The notes: a model not told the origin generated them from the sequence alone. A stretch of 32,589 nucleotides of DNA from Zetaproteobacteria bacterium CG_4_9_14_3_um_filter_49_83 (GCA_002791545.1 PFXG01000066.1:8241-40829); one strand, 5' to 3'. Shown: positions 16,572-25,422, numbered from the stretch's first letter. Translations and numbers: made by a program.

Positions 16572-17719
16572 TGAATATTCATGAATATCAGGCCAAAGAG
16601 GTATTGCGCTCATTTGGCGTGAATGTACCGCGCGGGCACTTGGCACAGAGTGTGGGCGAAGCAGTTGCAGCGGCAGATGAACTTGCCGGTTCCGTGTGGG
16701 TGGTCAAAGCGCAGATTCATGCCGGTGGTCGGGGTAAGGCCGGCGGCGTGCGGCTTTGCAAGTCTGTGGATGAGGTGAAAGCGGCGGCGCAAGCTTTGCT
16801 GGGCAGCGTGCTGGTAACCAAACAGACCGGCCCGGCGGGTAAGGAAGTCGGCAAACTGTATGTCGAGGAAGGGCTGAATATTGCGCACGAGTTTTATCTG
16901 TCGCTGCTGGTGGACCGTGAAGCTGAAGCGGTGGCGTTGGTGGTGAGTCCGGCTGGCGGCATGGATATTGAGGAAGTGGCGGCTACGGAGTCTGAAAAAA
17001 TCCGCACATTTCCCATTCGAAATATTGATGCTTTTGAGGCTGCTGAGATTGCTTCGTTCCTTGGGTTGCAGGGTGATGCGGCAGGGCAACTGAATGTTTT
17101 GCTGCGTCAGTTGTATCAAGCTTTCACCGAAAAAGATGCGGCGATGCTGGAATTGAACCCCCTCGTACTCACGGTAGAGGGCAATCTGGTGGCGCTGGAT
17201 GCCAAGTTTGTTGCTGATGATAACGGCTTGTATCGGCAGCCGGAGATTGTCGCCATGCGGGACCTGAGCGAGGAAGACCCGCGTGAGATTGAGGCGGCGC
17301 AATATGGTCTGAATTACATTCAGCTTGATGGTAATATCGGTTGCATGGTCAACGGTGCCGGGCTGGCGATGGCGACGATGGACATGATTCAGATGAAAGG
17401 TGCAAAACCTGCAAACTTTCTCGATGTTGGTGGAGGCGTGACGGTTCCGGCTGTCACGGAAGCTTTCAAGTTGCTGTTTTCCGATGCGCAGGTGAAAGCG
17501 GTACTGGTGAATATTTTCGGCGGCATTGTACGCTGCGATATTATTGCGCAGGGGCTTCTGGAAGCGATTAAAACGCATCCGATGAATGTGCCGGTAGTGA
17601 TGCGACTGGTTGGTACCAATGAAGATGCCGGACGCAAACTGGTCAAAGATGCAGGGCTTGATGTGCGCTGGGCAGAGAATCTCGATGAGGCGGCAAGTAT
17701 GGCGGTGGGTGCGATATGA
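16571..17719 (+). CDS. sucC: Succinyl-CoA synthetase beta subunit
   Basis: A 382-residue subunit (E. coli SucC has 388) of the enzyme making succinyl-CoA or ATP/GTP in the TCA cycle. The N-terminal ATP-grasp domain begins [17 protein letters not shown] with [17 protein letters not shown] (about 45-61). The metal-binding ELNPLVLT appears at about 195, and the CoA-ligase domain carries [10 protein letters not shown] and [14 protein letters not shown]. The ATG shares its A with the mdh stop (TAATG), and the gene's end overlaps sucD by ATGA, so the three are translated in concert. Confidence 0.97.
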   Translation: MNIHEYQAKEVLRSFGVNVPRGHLAQSVGEAVAAADELAGSVWVVKAQIHAGGRGKAGGVRLCKSVDEVKAAAQALLGSVLVTKQTGPAGKEVGKLYVEEGLNIAHEFYLSLLVDREAEAVALVVSPAGGMDIEEVAATESEKIRTFPIRNIDAFEAAEIASFLGLQGDAAGQLNVLLRQLYQAFTEKDAAMLELNPLVLTVEGNLVALDAKFVADDNGLYRQPEIVAMRDLSEEDPREIEAAQYGLNYIQLDGNIGCMVNGAGLAMATMDMIQMKGAKPANFLDVGGGVTVPAVTEAFKLLFSDAQVKAVLVNIFGGIVRCDIIAQGLLEAIKTHPMNVPVVMRLVGTNEDAGRKLVKDAGLDVRWAENLDEAASMAVGAI

Positions 17720-18588
17720 GTGTGTTACTGGACCAATCAACGCGGGTGATCTGTCAGGGCTTTACAGGCAAGCAGGGAAGTTTTCATTCCGAGCAAATGC
17801 TGGCTTATGGCACCAACTTTGTCGGCGGTGTGACACCGGGCAAGGGCGGGCAACAACATCTGGATAAGCCGGTATTCAATTCGGTAGGTGATGCGGTGCG
17901 CGAGGAAGGGGCCGAAGCGACGGTTATTTTTGTGCCACCACGCTTTGCGGCCGATGCGATCATCGAAGCGGCGGATGCCGGACTGCGACTGATTGTCTGT
18001 ATTACTGAAGGTATTCCGGTGCTCGATATGCTCAGAGTCAAAGCGCAGTTGAAAGGCAGCGATGCTGTGCTGATCGGGCCGAACTGCCCCGGTATTATCA
18101 CGCCTGGGGCAGCCAAAATCGGCATTATGCCAGCGCATATTCATCAACCGGGGCGTGTTGGTGTGATTTCACGCTCAGGCACATTGACCTATGAAGCGGT
18201 TGATCAGCTGACACGGGTCGGTTTGGGGCAAAGCACCTGCATCGGCATGGGGGGAGACCCGATTCATGGCATGGATTTTATTGATGCATTGAAACTGTTC
18301 GAAGCCGATGAACAGACCGAGGGTATCGTTATGATCGGCGAAATCGGTGGTTCGGATGAAGAAAATGCAGCCGAGTTTATTCAGGCGCATGTATCCAAAC
18401 CCGTGGTTGCTTTCATTGCCGGAGCGACGGCGCCCAAAGGCAAGCGCATGGGCCATGCCGGTGCAATTATTTCCGGCGGCAAGGGCACGGCCAGGGCCAA
18501 GTTTGCCGCGCTTGAGGCTGCTGGCGTGGCAGTGGAACATAATCCGACCCTGCTTGGTCAGCGGATGGTGGCTCTACTCGGAAACTGA
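17716..18588 (+). CDS. sucD: Succinyl-CoA synthetase alpha subunit
   Basis: A 290-residue subunit holding the CoA-binding Rossmann domain ([24 protein letters not shown]) and the ligase domain with the phosphorylated active-site His in [15 protein letters not shown] (about 247). [11 protein letters not shown] is also present. It pairs with SucC. The start overlaps the sucC stop (ATGA). The 3' end overlaps the convergent gamma-glutamyltransferase gene by 15 bases, leaving no room for a classic terminator. Confidence 0.97.
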   Translation: MSVLLDQSTRVICQGFTGKQGSFHSEQMLAYGTNFVGGVTPGKGGQQHLDKPVFNSVGDAVREEGAEATVIFVPPRFAADAIIEAADAGLRLIVCITEGIPVLDMLRVKAQLKGSDAVLIGPNCPGIITPGAAKIGIMPAHIHQPGRVGVISRSGTLTYEAVDQLTRVGLGQSTCIGMGGDPIHGMDFIDALKLFEADEQTEGIVMIGEIGGSDEENAAEFIQAHVSKPVVAFIAGATAPKGKRMGHAGAIISGGKGTARAKFAALEAAGVAVEHNPTLLGQRMVALLGN

Positions 18589-20232
18589 ATACATCAGCGC
18601 TTTGCCCTCTCCGCGCGGGTCAGTAAGTCCCCATAGCTGCTGCTTGTCCGGATCCCAATAAATCGCCTGCATGTTGCCGTATTTGTGGACTTCTTTGAGT
18701 TGATGGCCGCGTTTTTTCAGTTCTGCTATGGTGTTGTCGCTGAACGTATGCGGTTCATATTGTACGGTATCCGGTAAAAATTGATGGTGAAAGCGGGGGA
18801 GCCAGCTCCAGTAGGCCGGATCACCATTTTGACTGATGAAGTCGGTTGCCGTGAGCAGTACCATCGAAATAATTCGACTGCCACCGGGCGTACCGACAAT
18901 CAGTGTGCGCTTTTTGCCGCGAATAATTGTCGGTGTCATCGATGAGAGCATGCGTTTGCCCGGTGCGACGGCATTGGCTGCGCCCTGTACAAGTCCATAA
19001 GCATTGGCTTTGCCGGGTTGAGTGGCGAAATCATCCATTTCATCATTGAGCAGAATGCCGGTGGATGGTGAAACGTAGCCAGAACCAAAAGCATAATTGA
19101 TAGAAAGTGTGGCGGATACGATGTTGCCATCAGCATCCATAATGGAGAAATGGGTGGTATCCACACCGTCGCCGATAGGCTCGCTGTAATGACCGAGTTG
19201 ATCTGATGGTGTGGCTTTATCCATGTGAATGCTTGCGCGCAGTTTTTTCAGACGATCAGGGTCAAGTAAATCGGGGATGCTGATAAAATCTGTGTCACCC
19301 AAATATTGGTTGCGATCCCGGTAAGCCCGTTTCATGGATTCTATCAGCAGATGTGTACGATCTGTTTCATCAAGCGTTTGCAGTTGATCCGCTGTCAGCA
19401 TGCCAAAAATTTCAGCCAGAACCATGCCGCCGGAGGATGGCGGCGGCGCAGTGACAAAATGATTCCCCTGATATTCAAATGAAACAGGTTTGCGTTCAAT
19501 GGCCCGGTAGCTTTGCAGATCGTTCATGCGAATCAGGCCGCCGTGCTTTTTCATGTCGCTGACCAGTCGTTTTGCCGTCTCGCCGCGATAAAAATCATCG
19601 GCTCCGTGTCGGGCAAAGCGTTTCAGGGTGGCAGCGAGCTGTGCCTGTCGAATCACAGTATTTGCATCCGGTACTTTGCCGGGCAGAAAAATCTGCTGTG
19701 CAGTCGGACTCAATGCTTCTTTGCGCCATTGCAGCATGGATTGTAGTCGATGACCGGTTTTGAAACCGTCTGATGCAAGCGCTATCGCAGGTTTGGCAAT
19801 GACAGGACGATCAAGCGTGCCATAATGGACGATCAAGTGGTCAATGCCAGCAAGCAGGCCCGGTACAGCGGCACTTTGTGGCCCGTCAACACTCGATTGT
19901 GAGCGATATATTTCCCCATGACCAGCCAGTTCCGGCGAAGTTTCTCTCGCATCTATCATCACATAACGGTCTTCTTTGGCAATGTAGAGCAGGAAAAATC
20001 CACCGCCACCGATGCCGGATGATCCGGGTTCGACCACGCCCAGCGCCAGCGCAGTAGCTGCCGCCGCATCAAATGCATTGCCGCCTTGCCTGAGCATGCG
20101 GATGCCTGCATCAGCAGCTTCGCTGCGAGCAGCCACGACGATGCTTTTCCCGACAGTATCAGCCAGCCCCTGTTCGGGAGCCACCCAGGCCAGCGAAATG
20201 ATCAGTATCAGATAGAGATTATTTTTGTTCAT
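18574..20232 (-). CDS. ggt: Gamma-glutamyltransferase, exported
   Basis: A 552-residue N-terminal-nucleophile hydrolase from the ATG at 20232, which gives a signal peptide ([24 protein letters not shown]). The frame stays open to 20322, but that would run into the divergent MEMO gene. It transfers or hydrolyses the gamma-glutamyl group of glutathione in the periplasm. Family blocks: [20 protein letters not shown], the substrate-binding Arg in DARETSP, the self-cleavage and catalytic Thr in [12 protein letters not shown] (about 358), [20 protein letters not shown], and GTPGGSRI. It would mature into large and small subunits by cleavage before that Thr. No strong Shine-Dalgarno. Confidence 0.92.
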   Translation of the reverse strand: MNKNNLYLILIISLAWVAPEQGLADTVGKSIVVAARSEAADAGIRMLRQGGNAFDAAAATALALGVVEPGSSGIGGGGFFLLYIAKEDRYVMIDARETSPELAGHGEIYRSQSSVDGPQSAAVPGLLAGIDHLIVHYGTLDRPVIAKPAIALASDGFKTGHRLQSMLQWRKEALSPTAQQIFLPGKVPDANTVIRQAQLAATLKRFARHGADDFYRGETAKRLVSDMKKHGGLIRMNDLQSYRAIERKPVSFEYQGNHFVTAPPPSSGGMVLAEIFGMLTADQLQTLDETDRTHLLIESMKRAYRDRNQYLGDTDFISIPDLLDPDRLKKLRASIHMDKATPSDQLGHYSEPIGDGVDTTHFSIMDADGNIVSATLSINYAFGSGYVSPSTGILLNDEMDDFATQPGKANAYGLVQGAANAVAPGKRMLSSMTPTIIRGKKRTLIVGTPGGSRIISMVLLTATDFISQNGDPAYWSWLPRFHHQFLPDTVQYEPHTFSDNTIAELKKRGHQLKEVHKYGNMQAIYWDPDKQQLWGLTDPRGEGKALMYSVSE

Positions 20233-20294
20233 CCGGAAAATATAACCATGAAAATAAGTGACGAACAACATCATAAATAGGTAAGCAAATACGC

Positions 20295-20300
20295 TATAAT
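20295..20300 (+). promoter_or_regulatory. Possible -10 element of the AmmeMemoRadiSam operon
   Basis: A perfect TATAAT lies 20 bp before the ATG at 20321. No good -35 element stands at the proper distance (CATAAA at 17 bp), so this is a weak call. Confidence 0.35.
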
Positions 20301-20320
20301 GTTTGTTGAGGTAGGAAACC

Positions 20321-21133
20321 ATGCGAATACGTCCAGCAGCTGTTGCCGATTTATTTTATCCGGGAGACCCTCATGTCCTGCGAAACATGGTGGATAATAT
20401 GCTGGAGGAGTGTGAGGGTAAATTTTTCCACATGGGTTCTGTTCCCAAAGCATTACTGGTGCCGCATGCCGGATACATTTATTCAGGGGTGACTGCGGCG
20501 TATGCGTATAATCTGCTCCGTGGTGCAGATATTCGCCGCGTAGTGATGGCGGGGCCATCGCACAGGGTTCCCTGCCGGGGTTTGGTGTTGCCCGATGTCG
20601 ATTTTTTTTCCACACCGTTGGGTGATGTGCCACTTGATTTGTCGGGTGTTCGGATGGCGAGTGCTTGCGCCGGGGTTTCTATCCAGAATCCTCCGCATAT
20701 TCTGGAGCATTCACTGGAAGTGCAGTTGCCGTTTTTGCAACGGGTGCTGGATGATTTTTCTATTGTCCCTCTGGTGCTGGGTAAGGTCTCCTGTGAAGCC
20801 GTATCACAATTGCTGCACCAGCTGTGGGGCGATGCCCGGACGCTGATACTGATCAGCTCGGATTTGTCTCATTTTCACGATTACAGGGAGGCTTGTGCAA
20901 TAGATCGGGATAGCCTGACCCGAATTCTTAACCGGGAGGGGCATTTGTTGTCGCATCAGGCATGCGGCGCAACGGGTATCAATGGCTTACTCTCTGTTGC
21001 CAGTGAAAAAGGATTGACTGCCAATCTTCTGGATTACCGGAATTCCGGTGATACAGCAGGAGATAAAATGCGGGTGGTTGGATATGCTTCTGTGGCATTT
21101 TATGCGGCGGGTGAACAGGAGATTGCGCCTTGA
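20321..21133 (+). CDS. amrB: AmmeMemoRadiSam system protein B (MEMO1 family)
   Basis: A 270-residue protein of the MEMO1/LigB-like non-haem-iron dioxygenase fold. Conserved His/Asp positions are visible in VPHAGYIYSG (about 47), AGPSHRVPCRG (about 78), EHSLEVQLPFL (about 129) and SSDLSHFHDY (about 184), with the conserved Cys in QACGATGINGLL. Family members bind metal in this cleft; bacterial function is unknown. AGGTAGGA precedes the ATG. It is followed by an AMMECR1-like gene with a four-base overlap and then a radical SAM gene, the complete three-part system. The symbol follows common naming of the system. Confidence 0.9.
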   Translation: MRIRPAAVADLFYPGDPHVLRNMVDNMLEECEGKFFHMGSVPKALLVPHAGYIYSGVTAAYAYNLLRGADIRRVVMAGPSHRVPCRGLVLPDVDFFSTPLGDVPLDLSGVRMASACAGVSIQNPPHILEHSLEVQLPFLQRVLDDFSIVPLVLGKVSCEAVSQLLHQLWGDARTLILISSDLSHFHDYREACAIDRDSLTRILNREGHLLSHQACGATGINGLLSVASEKGLTANLLDYRNSGDTAGDKMRVVGYASVAFYAAGEQEIAP

Positions 21134-21690
21134 ACAAAGCATGTGGAACATGGCTGATTGCGCTTGCACGCAAGGCTATTTCAGAGGTATTTGCTGAGTC
21201 GTTGCATGAAACAACTGTTGAAGCAGGTGATGCTGAATGTTTACAGCAACAGGGGGCAACGTTTGTTACGCTAACGATAGAGGGGCGCTTGCGCGGTTGT
21301 ATCGGTTCACTGACAGCAAGGCGGAGTTTGCGTGAAGATGTGCAGGCCAACGCTGTTGCTGCGGCATTTCATGACCCGCGCTTTGCGCCACTGACAAGCG
21401 AAGAATGGACGGATACGTCTGTTGAAGTGTCGGTGTTGGGAGAAGCCAGAGCAATACATGGTGAAACAGAAGAACAGCTTAGGCGGGCTCTCGTGCCTTT
21501 TCAGGATGGTCTTATCCTGCGATATAAACAGCATCAGGCGACCTTTTTGCCACAAGTTTGGCAACAGTTGCCGCAAGCGGCGTTGTTTTTGCAACATTTG
21601 AAATTAAAGGCGGGTTTGCCTGCGGATTTCTGGTCAGAAGATATGCAGATGTCTGTTTATACTGTGGAAAAATTTAGTGATCATGACTGA
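21130..21690 (+). CDS. amrA: AmmeMemoRadiSam system protein A (AMMECR1 domain)
   Basis: A 186-residue protein made of the AMMECR1 domain, with the diagnostic LRGCIGS at 54-60 followed by LREDVQANAVAAAFHDPRF and SVEVSVLG. The conserved Cys is a candidate catalytic or ligand residue; the biochemical role is unknown in all domains of life. The start is TTG overlapping the stop of the MEMO1-like gene, so translation is probably coupled. Its own end overlaps the radical SAM gene. Confidence 0.9.
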   Translation: MNKACGTWLIALARKAISEVFAESLHETTVEAGDAECLQQQGATFVTLTIEGRLRGCIGSLTARRSLREDVQANAVAAAFHDPRFAPLTSEEWTDTSVEVSVLGEARAIHGETEEQLRRALVPFQDGLILRYKQHQATFLPQVWQQLPQAALFLQHLKLKAGLPADFWSEDMQMSVYTVEKFSDHD

Positions 21691-22750
21691 TACATTTCCG
21701 GCACGATATTGGCATCGATTAAAGGATGGGCGTATTCAGTGCGACCTTTGTCCGCGCGACTGTAAATTGCAGGAAGCTCAGCGCGGGGCATGTTTTGTTC
21801 GTCAGCGTATGGGTGATGTGATGGTGTTGTGTGCTTATGGTCGCTCTTCCGGATTTTGCATTGATCCTATCGAAAAGAAGCCATTGAATCATTTTTATCC
21901 GGGCACAAGCGTACTGTCGTTTGGTACAGCCGGATGTAATCTGTCCTGTCGCTTTTGTCAGAACTGGGATATTTCAAAGTCGCGTGAATTTGATCGCCTG
22001 AGCAGTCAGGCGATGCCGGAAAACATCGCTGATGCGGCAGTTCAGCATGGATGCCAAAGCGTGGCTTTTACTTACAACGATCCGGTTGTTTTTCTTGAAT
22101 ATGCAGTGGATACAGCAAAAGCCTGTCGGTTGAGCGGCATCAAAACCGTTGCTGTCACGGCAGCTTACTTGCATGAGGCAGCGCGACAGGAATTTTTTTC
22201 GCATATGGATGCAACCAACGTGGATCTGAAATCATTCAGCTATGATTTTTACCACAAGCTTTGTGCAGGGCATTTGCAGCCGGTGCTGGATACATTGTTG
22301 TATATTCGTCAGCAAACATCCTGCTGGTTGGAAATCACGACTCTGCTGATTCCCGGAAAAAATGATTCGGATGATGAGGTAAAGCGATTGTGTCACTGGC
22401 TTGTACAGCATTTGGGGTGCGATGTACCTTTGCATTTCACAGCATTTCATCCGGACTGGCATCTGCGTGATGTGCCAGCGACACCTTTATCCACCTTGCA
22501 GAGGGCACGTAATATTGCCATGCAAGAAGGCTTACAATTTGTTTATGTCGGCAATGTGCATGATGTGCAAAGTGATACGACATACTGTCCGAACTGCAAA
22601 GAGGCACTGATTGTGCGTGACTGGTATGAGATTCTGAGCTATCAGCTGGATGAAAAAGGGCGCTGTTTTGCATGTCATACACCGCTTGCGGGCAGGTTTG
22701 AGCACTATGCGGGTGGCTTTGGTCGCAAGCGTGTTGCTGTCTATTTTTGA
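21677..22750 (+). CDS. amrS: AmmeMemoRadiSam system radical SAM enzyme
   Basis: A 357-residue radical SAM protein. The CxxxCxxC cluster motif is in GCNLSCRFCQNW (Cys87, 91 and 94). Further cysteines lie N-terminally (CDLCPRDCKLQ, GACF) and in a C-terminal zinc-ribbon-like part (YCPNCKEAL ... CFACHTPL). It is related to pyruvate formate-lyase-activating enzymes, but no glycyl-radical enzyme is encoded nearby. It overlaps the AMMECR1 gene by 14 bases from the GTG at 21677, or by 8 from the ATG at 21683. The target is unknown. A tRNA-Ser promoter begins 20 bp after its stop. Confidence 0.9.
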   Translation: MIMTDTFPARYWHRLKDGRIQCDLCPRDCKLQEAQRGACFVRQRMGDVMVLCAYGRSSGFCIDPIEKKPLNHFYPGTSVLSFGTAGCNLSCRFCQNWDISKSREFDRLSSQAMPENIADAAVQHGCQSVAFTYNDPVVFLEYAVDTAKACRLSGIKTVAVTAAYLHEAARQEFFSHMDATNVDLKSFSYDFYHKLCAGHLQPVLDTLLYIRQQTSCWLEITTLLIPGKNDSDDEVKRLCHWLVQHLGCDVPLHFTAFHPDWHLRDVPATPLSTLQRARNIAMQEGLQFVYVGNVHDVQSDTTYCPNCKEALIVRDWYEILSYQLDEKGRCFACHTPLAGRFEHYAGGFGRKRVAVYF

Positions 22751-22769
22751 AGCGCATGCAAGCTGACGC

Positions 22770-22797
22770 TTGCCATGATTGACGCGGTTCCTATACT
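22770..22797 (+). promoter_or_regulatory. tRNA-Ser promoter with GC-rich discriminator
   Basis: TTGCCA (22770-22775), a 16-bp spacer, TATACT (22792-22797) and the discriminator GCGCGACT. The -10, discriminator and spacing are identical to those of the rplM promoter at 24886-24913. GC-rich discriminators are typical of promoters under stringent (ppGpp/DksA) control. Confidence 0.7.
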
Positions 22798-22838
22798 GCG
22801 CGACTTGTCCTTAAGTAGACAATGACTTGATACTGATT

Positions 22839-22928
22839 GGAGAGATGGCTGAGAGGCCGAAAGCGCGCCCCTGCTAAGGGTGTATAGGGTAAAACCTATC
22901 GAGGGTTCGAATCCCTCTCTCTCCGCCA
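22839..22928 (+). tRNA. tRNA-Ser(GCT)
   Basis: A 90-nt class II tRNA with a 7-bp acceptor (GGAGAGA/TCTCTCC), a long variable arm, anticodon GCT at 22873-22875 in loop CTGCTAA, the T-loop GGTTCGAATCC and an encoded CCA. It reads AGC/AGU codons. Confidence 0.97.
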
Positions 22929-22976
22929 GTGTCATGCCAGCTATAGTAATATGGTTGGAGAAAGTGGGTACCACGC

Positions 22977-23498
22977 ATGCATAGTTCATGGATTGGCAGA
23001 CATCTGGTTTTCTCCGCAGCTGTTTTAATGGCGGTTGCGCTGGGCGGCTGTGAGGCTGAAAATGAAAGTAATATTGCATGGCAGTTGCCGCTTCAGGCAC
23101 CGAACGATCCGCATGCGGCAAAAGAGCAGGCGGTTTTACCCGAGTGGGCTGGAGCTTCGCAGGGTTCGGTGGTTTTGGTTTTTTTAAATAAAGAAACAAC
23201 CAAAGTTGAATCCATCAAGGTTGAAACTGGTCAGGCAGTCAGCATGAATGGATGGGAAATTCAGCTGTTGGCAGTGGCCAAAGGGCTGCAGGTGAATGAA
23301 AACACTTTTATTGATGAAAAAAGTGTGCATAATCCCGCCGCTTTTGTTGCACTGACGTTGGATGGAACGTTGAAGTATCGCGGTTGGCTGTATCAGGAGT
23401 TTCAGGAATTATTCGGGCTTGATGATTCGGTCTGGAAAGTTTGGATAAACGACGTTATAGTGCGCGCCGCAGTAAGTGAGGGCGAAAGCGCTCAGTAG
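22977..23498 (+). CDS. DUF2155-domain putative lipoprotein
   Basis: A 173-residue protein with a lipoprotein signal (ALGGC, Cys25) followed by a DUF2155 domain at about 60-160: VVLVFLNKETTKVESIKVETGQAV, MNGWEIQLLAV, AAFVALTLDG, RGWLYQEF and VWKVWINDV. This family is usually found in alphaproteobacteria and relatives and may concern the cell envelope; function unknown. It lacks the paired cysteines seen in many alphaproteobacterial members. A GGAG lies 16 bases upstream of the ATG, which is distant. It lies between tRNA-Ser and tRNA-Arg genes on the same strand. Confidence 0.75.
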   Translation: MHSSWIGRHLVFSAAVLMAVALGGCEAENESNIAWQLPLQAPNDPHAAKEQAVLPEWAGASQGSVVLVFLNKETTKVESIKVETGQAVSMNGWEIQLLAVAKGLQVNENTFIDEKSVHNPAAFVALTLDGTLKYRGWLYQEFQELFGLDDSVWKVWINDVIVRAAVSEGESAQ

Positions 23499-23506
23499 TA
23501 AAGCAG

Positions 23507-23583
23507 GCTCCCTTAGCTCAGCTGGATAGAGCATCTGACTACGAATCAGAAGGCCGGGCGTTCGAATCGCTCAGGGAGCACCA
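23507..23583 (+). tRNA. tRNA-Arg(ACG)
   Basis: A 77-nt cloverleaf with acceptor GCTCCCT/AGGGAGC, anticodon ACG at 23541-23543 (A34 probably modified to inosine to read CGN), T-loop GTTCGAATC and encoded CCA. It directly follows the DUF2155 gene. Confidence 0.97.
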
Positions 23584-23591
23584 TAAAATCA

Positions 23592-23625
23592 AGGGGTTAC
23601 ACGAAAGTGTGGCCCCTTTCTTTTT
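23592..23625 (+). terminator. Rho-independent terminator after tRNA-Arg
   Basis: An 11-bp stem, AGGGGTTACAC/GTGTGGCCCCT, closed by a GAAA loop (two G-T pairs) and followed by TTTCTTTTT. Confidence 0.9.
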
Positions 23626-23753
23626 GTCATGCCGGTGGGAAGTAATTAAGCGTGAATTCAAGTTCCAAGTGCAACTTTATGAATTGTTTGAGTTGGTAAG
23701 CCGCGTTAGCAATCTTGCCTTTATCAAATGCCTCTCATCAATGGAGTAAATTC

Positions 23754-23860
23754 ATGATCTACACGCAGCTTACGATGGACGAGTGAAGCGGATCTACCAA
23801 TACATTTATGAAGATAAATCCAAAGATGGCGACCTTCATTGTTTTTTGTGCTGGCTGAGG
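23754..23860 (+). pseudogene. IS30-family transposase remnant
   Basis: An ATG preceded by GGAG begins MIYTQLTMDE, the typical start of IS30 transposases, and stops after ten codons. In another frame, RIYQYIYEDKSKDGDLH follows almost at once; this matches the internal IS30 block usually written WIYQYIYADK..GGDLHRHL. The region between was deleted and the rest is lost. The surrounding 23640-23970 shows no other recognisable gene. Confidence 0.6.
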
Positions 23861-23984
23861 AGTTCGGTTGCAGTCTTTTATCATTGTTGAGTCAGGCTGT
23901 CGCAAGGTTGCGCAAAAGGGTTAAGTAAAACAACTTACTGCAAAAGCGACAGGTAGGAGTGGTGGATGTAATTAGAATGTGTAA

Positions 23985-24332
23985 ATGTCAAGGCTGACCC
24001 GGTCTCCAGGTCTGTGTCCGCATCAGCAGTATTGTTCAAATGGAGCATGCCAGCAGTTTCGAGAGAGGCGTTGGCAGCAACATAAACTGAAAACGGATGC
24101 CGCCTACCGTGAGAATCAGGTAGCGGCCAGACAGCAGTGGGAAGCCGCCCATTCAGATTATTGGCGAACGTATCGGGCATCACATCCAGAGTATGTCGAG
24201 CGCAACAGGGCGCAGCAGCGTTAACGCGATCACGCGTCGCGTCTTGCAAAGATGGACGCGTCAACCGGAGAAACCGCCATTCCTTCAGATAGATACAGGC
24301 TTATACCTGTCCAGACGTACGATCTTGTTGAA
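23985..24332 (+). pseudogene. Cys-containing mobile-element-associated protein, decayed
   Basis: The frame reads PHQQYCSNGACQQFRERRW ... DYWRTYRASHPEYVERNRAQQR and then hits TAA at 24222-24224. In the same frame beyond the stop come RLAKMDAS and RYRLIPV. The whole resembles, from memory, a conserved protein of about 150 residues with a CxxC zinc motif often found beside transposons. The first Cys pair (CKC, upstream in another frame) suggests an N-terminal frameshift as well. The homology ends at about 24332, where group II intron sequence begins. Confidence 0.6.
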
Positions 24333-24580
24333 AGCCCCGTGAGTGTGAGAGTACCGATGCAGCACAGGGGCTGATCAGCTCGTAGTAGTGATGAAGTCTC
24401 TGTGGTGGAGATAAAGCGAAGGGGCTGACATGTCCAGAAATGGATTCCGGTCAACCAGCAATGGGAGGCACTGGAAAGATATGGAAACTTGGTACTACAA
24501 GTGGGTCTGAAGAGCCGTATGAGGTGAGAGTCTCACGTACGGTTCTGTGAGAGCCTGAAGGGGAAGTTCTTTCGGACGAC
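24333..24580 (+). mobile_element. Group II intron 3' fragment without its reverse transcriptase
   Basis: Domain V is intact at 24512-24545. It has 34 nt, starts GAGCCGTAT with the catalytic AGC triad, has a GAGA tetraloop, and ends CGTACGGTTC. Domain VI follows (about 24553-24574), and the intron end lies near 24580. Upstream, 24345-24450 resembles the conserved RNA that precedes the maturase ORF in bacterial group II introns (gagtgtgagagtaccgatgc, ggggctgatcagctcgtagt). No maturase ORF is present and most of domain I is missing, so it cannot self-splice and is a relic. The exact left limit is uncertain. Confidence 0.75.
24512..24545 (+). ncRNA. Group II intron domain V hairpin
   Basis: The 34-nt catalytic hairpin of a bacterial group II intron, with complementary outer and inner stems, a 2-nt bulge region and a GNRA-type loop. 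It is well preserved although the rest of the intron is broken. Confidence 0.85.
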
Positions 24581-24616
24581 GCGATCATTTACACATTCGT
24601 TGCCTGTTTTTAAGCA

Positions 24617-24805
24617 ATGGCAGTAAATTTAGAGTTCACTTTCCCAGAGGTTACTATCATGTGATGATGCGTGGTGGTTTCGTGGTGACATATTTTTTCT
24701 TCAGTGGACATAACGCGTTTCTGATATTTCATCAGCAAGGTGTTGAGCGGTACGGATGGTCGACACTACTGATGTTGATGGTTATCATGTTTTCCCCTGC
24801 ATAGA
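24617..24805 (+). pseudogene. REP-associated (Y1/IS200-like) transposase remnant
   Basis: The ATG frame starts MAVNLEFTFPE. After a one-base shift near 24650 it continues YYHVMMRG, which matches the start of REP-associated tyrosine transposases (...LEFPGAYYHVMxRG). RYGW and a decayed LMxNHYH-like HUH region (DGYHVFP) follow in shifting frames. Stops and shifts make it non-functional. The remaining 24806-24885 shows nothing recognisable. Confidence 0.5.
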
Positions 24806-24885
24806 AGGGTAATCAGATATATCAATATGTGCGGTTGAATATAGTTACGCCATTCAGGAAATTCTGTTAGTCGGCCGAATGTTCG

Positions 24886-24913
24886 TTGACAACGTCTGTT
24901 GCGCTTTTATACT
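24886..24913 (+). promoter_or_regulatory. rplM-rpsI promoter with GC-rich discriminator
   Basis: Consensus TTGACA (24886-24891), a 16-bp spacer and TATACT (24908-24913), then GCGCGACT. This is the same core and discriminator as the tRNA-Ser promoter at 22770-22797, as expected for stringently controlled translation genes. Confidence 0.85.
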
Positions 24914-24962
24914 GCGCGACTCTTATTAAACGGGTTCTTGTTACAGAGCTAGGAGAAGTTAT

Positions 24963-25391
24963 ATGCGTACTTGGACAGTTCGTCCCGGTGATATTGATCG
25001 GAAATGGTATATTGTTGATGCGGAAGGCAAAGTCCTTGGTCGCTTGGCAACAGAAATAGCGAATGTATTGCGTGGAAAAAACAACCCGCAATATACGCCA
25101 CATGCCGATTGTGGAGATCACGTAATTGTTATTAATGCCGACAAGGTTGCGGTAACCGGACGTAAAGAAGAGCAGAAAATCTATTATCGCCATAGTGGTT
25201 ATGCTGGCGGTCTGAAAAGCATTACGCTGCGTAATCAGCGTGAGAAGTTTCCTGAGCGTATCATTGAGGCTGCTGTTAAAGGCATGATGCCAAAGAATCC
25301 GTTGGGACGTAAAATGCTCTCGAAATTAAAGGTTTATGCTGGCAGTGATCATCCACATGCAGCACAACAACCTGAAGCATTGAATCTGTAA
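24963..25391 (+). CDS. rplM: 50S ribosomal protein L13
   Basis: A 142-residue protein of full family length, starting [30 protein letters not shown], with the L13 blocks [16 protein letters not shown] and [19 protein letters not shown]. It is an early assembly protein of the large subunit. AGGAG precedes the ATG. It is co-transcribed with rpsI, 31 bp downstream, in the order conserved across bacteria. Confidence 0.98.
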   Translation: MRTWTVRPGDIDRKWYIVDAEGKVLGRLATEIANVLRGKNNPQYTPHADCGDHVIVINADKVAVTGRKEEQKIYYRHSGYAGGLKSITLRNQREKFPERIIEAAVKGMMPKNPLGRKMLSKLKVYAGSDHPHAAQQPEALNL

Positions 25392-25422
25392 GCGATTCTT
25401 AAGGAAAAGGACTTAAATAATT

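Noticed and set aside
16610-17740. A 376-codon open frame antisense to sucC
   Set aside because: It mirrors sucC across its whole length, has a low-complexity His/Arg-rich composition and no family resemblance; it is a codon-bias shadow.
22741-23199. A leftward open frame over tRNA-Ser containing a GFEPSIGFTL-like string
   Set aside because: This is the familiar false product from reading a tRNA gene backwards.
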